In this document: positions 63,801 to 64,000 of the stretch, piece after piece
Layout: every line of letters begins with the position of its first letter
Position numbering within the stretch: the stretch's first letter is position 1
Origin: Lachnospiraceae bacterium OM04-12BH
GTDB lineage: Bacteria > Bacillota > Clostridia > Lachnospirales > Lachnospiraceae
Assembly (NCBI GenBank): GCA_003490145.1
Contig: QULQ01000016.1
Coordinates: forward strand, 1 to 64,000
DNA length: 64,000 nucleotides
Reading direction: 5' to 3'
The notes under the pieces: generated by a model
What the model saw: the letters and a program-made list of their open reading frames with translations, nothing else
The model's database searches: none
Told to the model about the DNA's origin: nothing
Position numbers and translations under genes: made by a program

Positions 63801-63995
63801 AACTCAATTGGATTTCAAAAAGAAAAAGAAAGAGTTAATGTAGCTTTTTCTCGTGCAAAAAATTTGCTTATTATTTGTGGAGATATGGACTTTTTCTATA
63901 GATTTGACGATCCAGATAATAAGTTTATTGAGATTATTGATTATATTTGTGAACATGAGGACGAGTGCCTTATTATACCGGGAGGTGAAATATAA
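60855..63995 (+). CDS. Ser/Thr protein kinase fused to DNA2/NAM7-type SF1 helicase
   Basis: A 1,046-residue fusion. Residues 1-265 are a Hanks-type kinase: ALK (Lys 38), HRDIKPSN (Asp 135), DFG (154-156), SAPEVV and SDIYSLG. Residues about 270-570 show no known fold. Residues 580-1046 are an SF1 helicase: QGPPGTGKTT (Lys 606), VIIDEAAKA (Asp 769-Glu 770), GDQNQLPA, TVQYRMR, TLDAFQGREND and VNVAFSRAKN. Very AT-rich (about one-third GC by eye), unlike the rest, so probably acquired. I infer a phage-defence role from the fusion and the surroundings. GGAAGGAG precedes the ATG; the stop overlaps the next start. Confidence 0.88.
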   Translation: MDNYEVLEVIHTSRTSETIILKVKEKNKKICDKVYALKLIGSLNNRFQKLIFKREVDALKTLNSCDNIVKIRDYMLNAEFNGKNDWGLILLDYVDGTNLEELDLSNFSQIEKYELCLKILKAIEEAHNNNVLHRDIKPSNIMYNIDTGEVKIIDFGTSKIKSIVEQETTLPFYSPNFSAPEVVKGNSTTEASDIYSLGAVIFYILFSMLPNGTEMICRSLQDLEVPENLVTVIAKMVAEEPRDRFQEVGTVIDAFEEILGDNASQKDTYLCSIDVDKLRYLKNISLIEANTNMTIFTKSFLKSQFKECSAFYNHNMDVYVFSGKKIAVECIYNEKDELFVVSKIMPLSVDRRISNQKRGFIIDGIVKFIESGRGNYSNKRLDNDNEKLIVQFKNNINSKSALQKQDELFEELFGKWQDGLDESMKNEKERVGKVVYSSFSILDQQLILTVEEYKNNDIDGLENDKKYIIEDVDSRGNSFYFDIGTYHGISYEDDETLLIIDLDKKVQMGKVRPLLRKHCSVMEDFRANISAYKRQHYAIRALHDDNYSSKNLKDILLNLDEPTYTPFLQNIKFSKDTLNVSQREAIRKALYSDSISLIQGPPGTGKTTVIKEIVRQILMQINKFDDTSRILVVSQSHTAVDNIIEGLVDIDEGKLDIIRIGRAENISPKVEETCTMNAIRKKMFTEIKEKSDTYIEHQNLLYANITEQKALDRWERIKDIQKDWINRCSNLETLDYQVVKSATIIAGTCVGFLSNDFVKELDFDYVIIDEAAKATTPELLVSIIKSKKIILVGDQNQLPAYADQDLSPIIAKLTKEPKYRLFDLLFNVLPDTHKQILTVQYRMRRNIGNLISQVFYEGKIATEVDDKNRMHPIKKFAGKSIIWVDTSMMDKKDESRLKGGSYCNYAENNLIKKLLENFKREGVLSQLDIGIITGYRGQKDLIRKSVNNSGYDRIAKGIDINTLDAFQGRENDVIIYSTVRTKNSIGFQKEKERVNVAFSRAKNLLIICGDMDFFYRFDDPDNKFIEIIDYICEHEDECLIIPGGEI

Positions 63996-64000
63996 TGGAT
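63995..64000 (+). CDS. Start of a coupled downstream gene, cut by window end
   Basis: ATGGAT begins at the last A of the kinase-helicase stop (TAATG), seven bases after GGAGGTG. The overlap means that the two products are made together. Confidence 0.6.

Overview
The window suggests a low-to-mid GC, Gram-positive gut anaerobe of the Clostridia (Lachnospiraceae-like). The evidence is strong AGGAGG ribosome sites, Tn1549/CTn5-type conjugation genes, IS21 and large serine recombinases, and BlaI/BlaR1 and FtsX-type ABC systems. I see no tRNA, rRNA or housekeeping gene; almost everything reads as accessory DNA.

Region 1 (1 to about 41,560) is most of an integrative conjugative element of the Tn1549/CTn5 kind. 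A serine recombinase truncated by the window start lies next to the 3' end of a broken Maff2 gene, so a second element has landed inside the conjugation operon. Then follow TrbL-like, PrgI, VirB4, a CHAP hydrolase, DUF4315, DUF4366, topoisomerase III, a CHC2/ArdC-like fusion, a 2,929-residue methylase-helicase with tnpV overprinted in another frame, DUF3849, MobC, an ATP-binding regulator and the relaxase. Cargo at 29.4-37.9 kb is two FtsX-type ABC transporters and one two-component system; both transporters carry an identical 26-bp upstream element at the same distance from the -10. The element ends with a sigma-like factor, a MazF-like toxin and a large serine recombinase, and an IS21 element (41,571-44,173) abuts it.

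Region 2 (44.2-55.7 kb) is AT-richer and holds a BlaI/BlaR1 regulon arranged like mecA-mecR1-mecI. A PBP2a-like transpeptidase (SxxK, SDN, KTG) leads an operon with three paralogous exported proteins. A second BlaI-type promoter drives two more membrane-anchored proteins. The penicillin-sensing protease BlaR1 and repressor BlaI converge on them. Seven BlaI-type dyads can be located by eye, including an orphan divergent promoter now facing phage terminase genes.

Region 3 (55.8-64 kb) is a patchwork: an orphan phage terminase pair, a type III toxin-antitoxin locus (ToxN-like toxin with two covarying 36-nt antitoxin repeats), a decapitated transposase, a broken and an intact serine recombinase, and a very AT-rich gene fusing a Ser/Thr kinase to an SF1 helicase. 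The last is translationally coupled to a gene running off the window and is the best candidate for an undescribed defence system.
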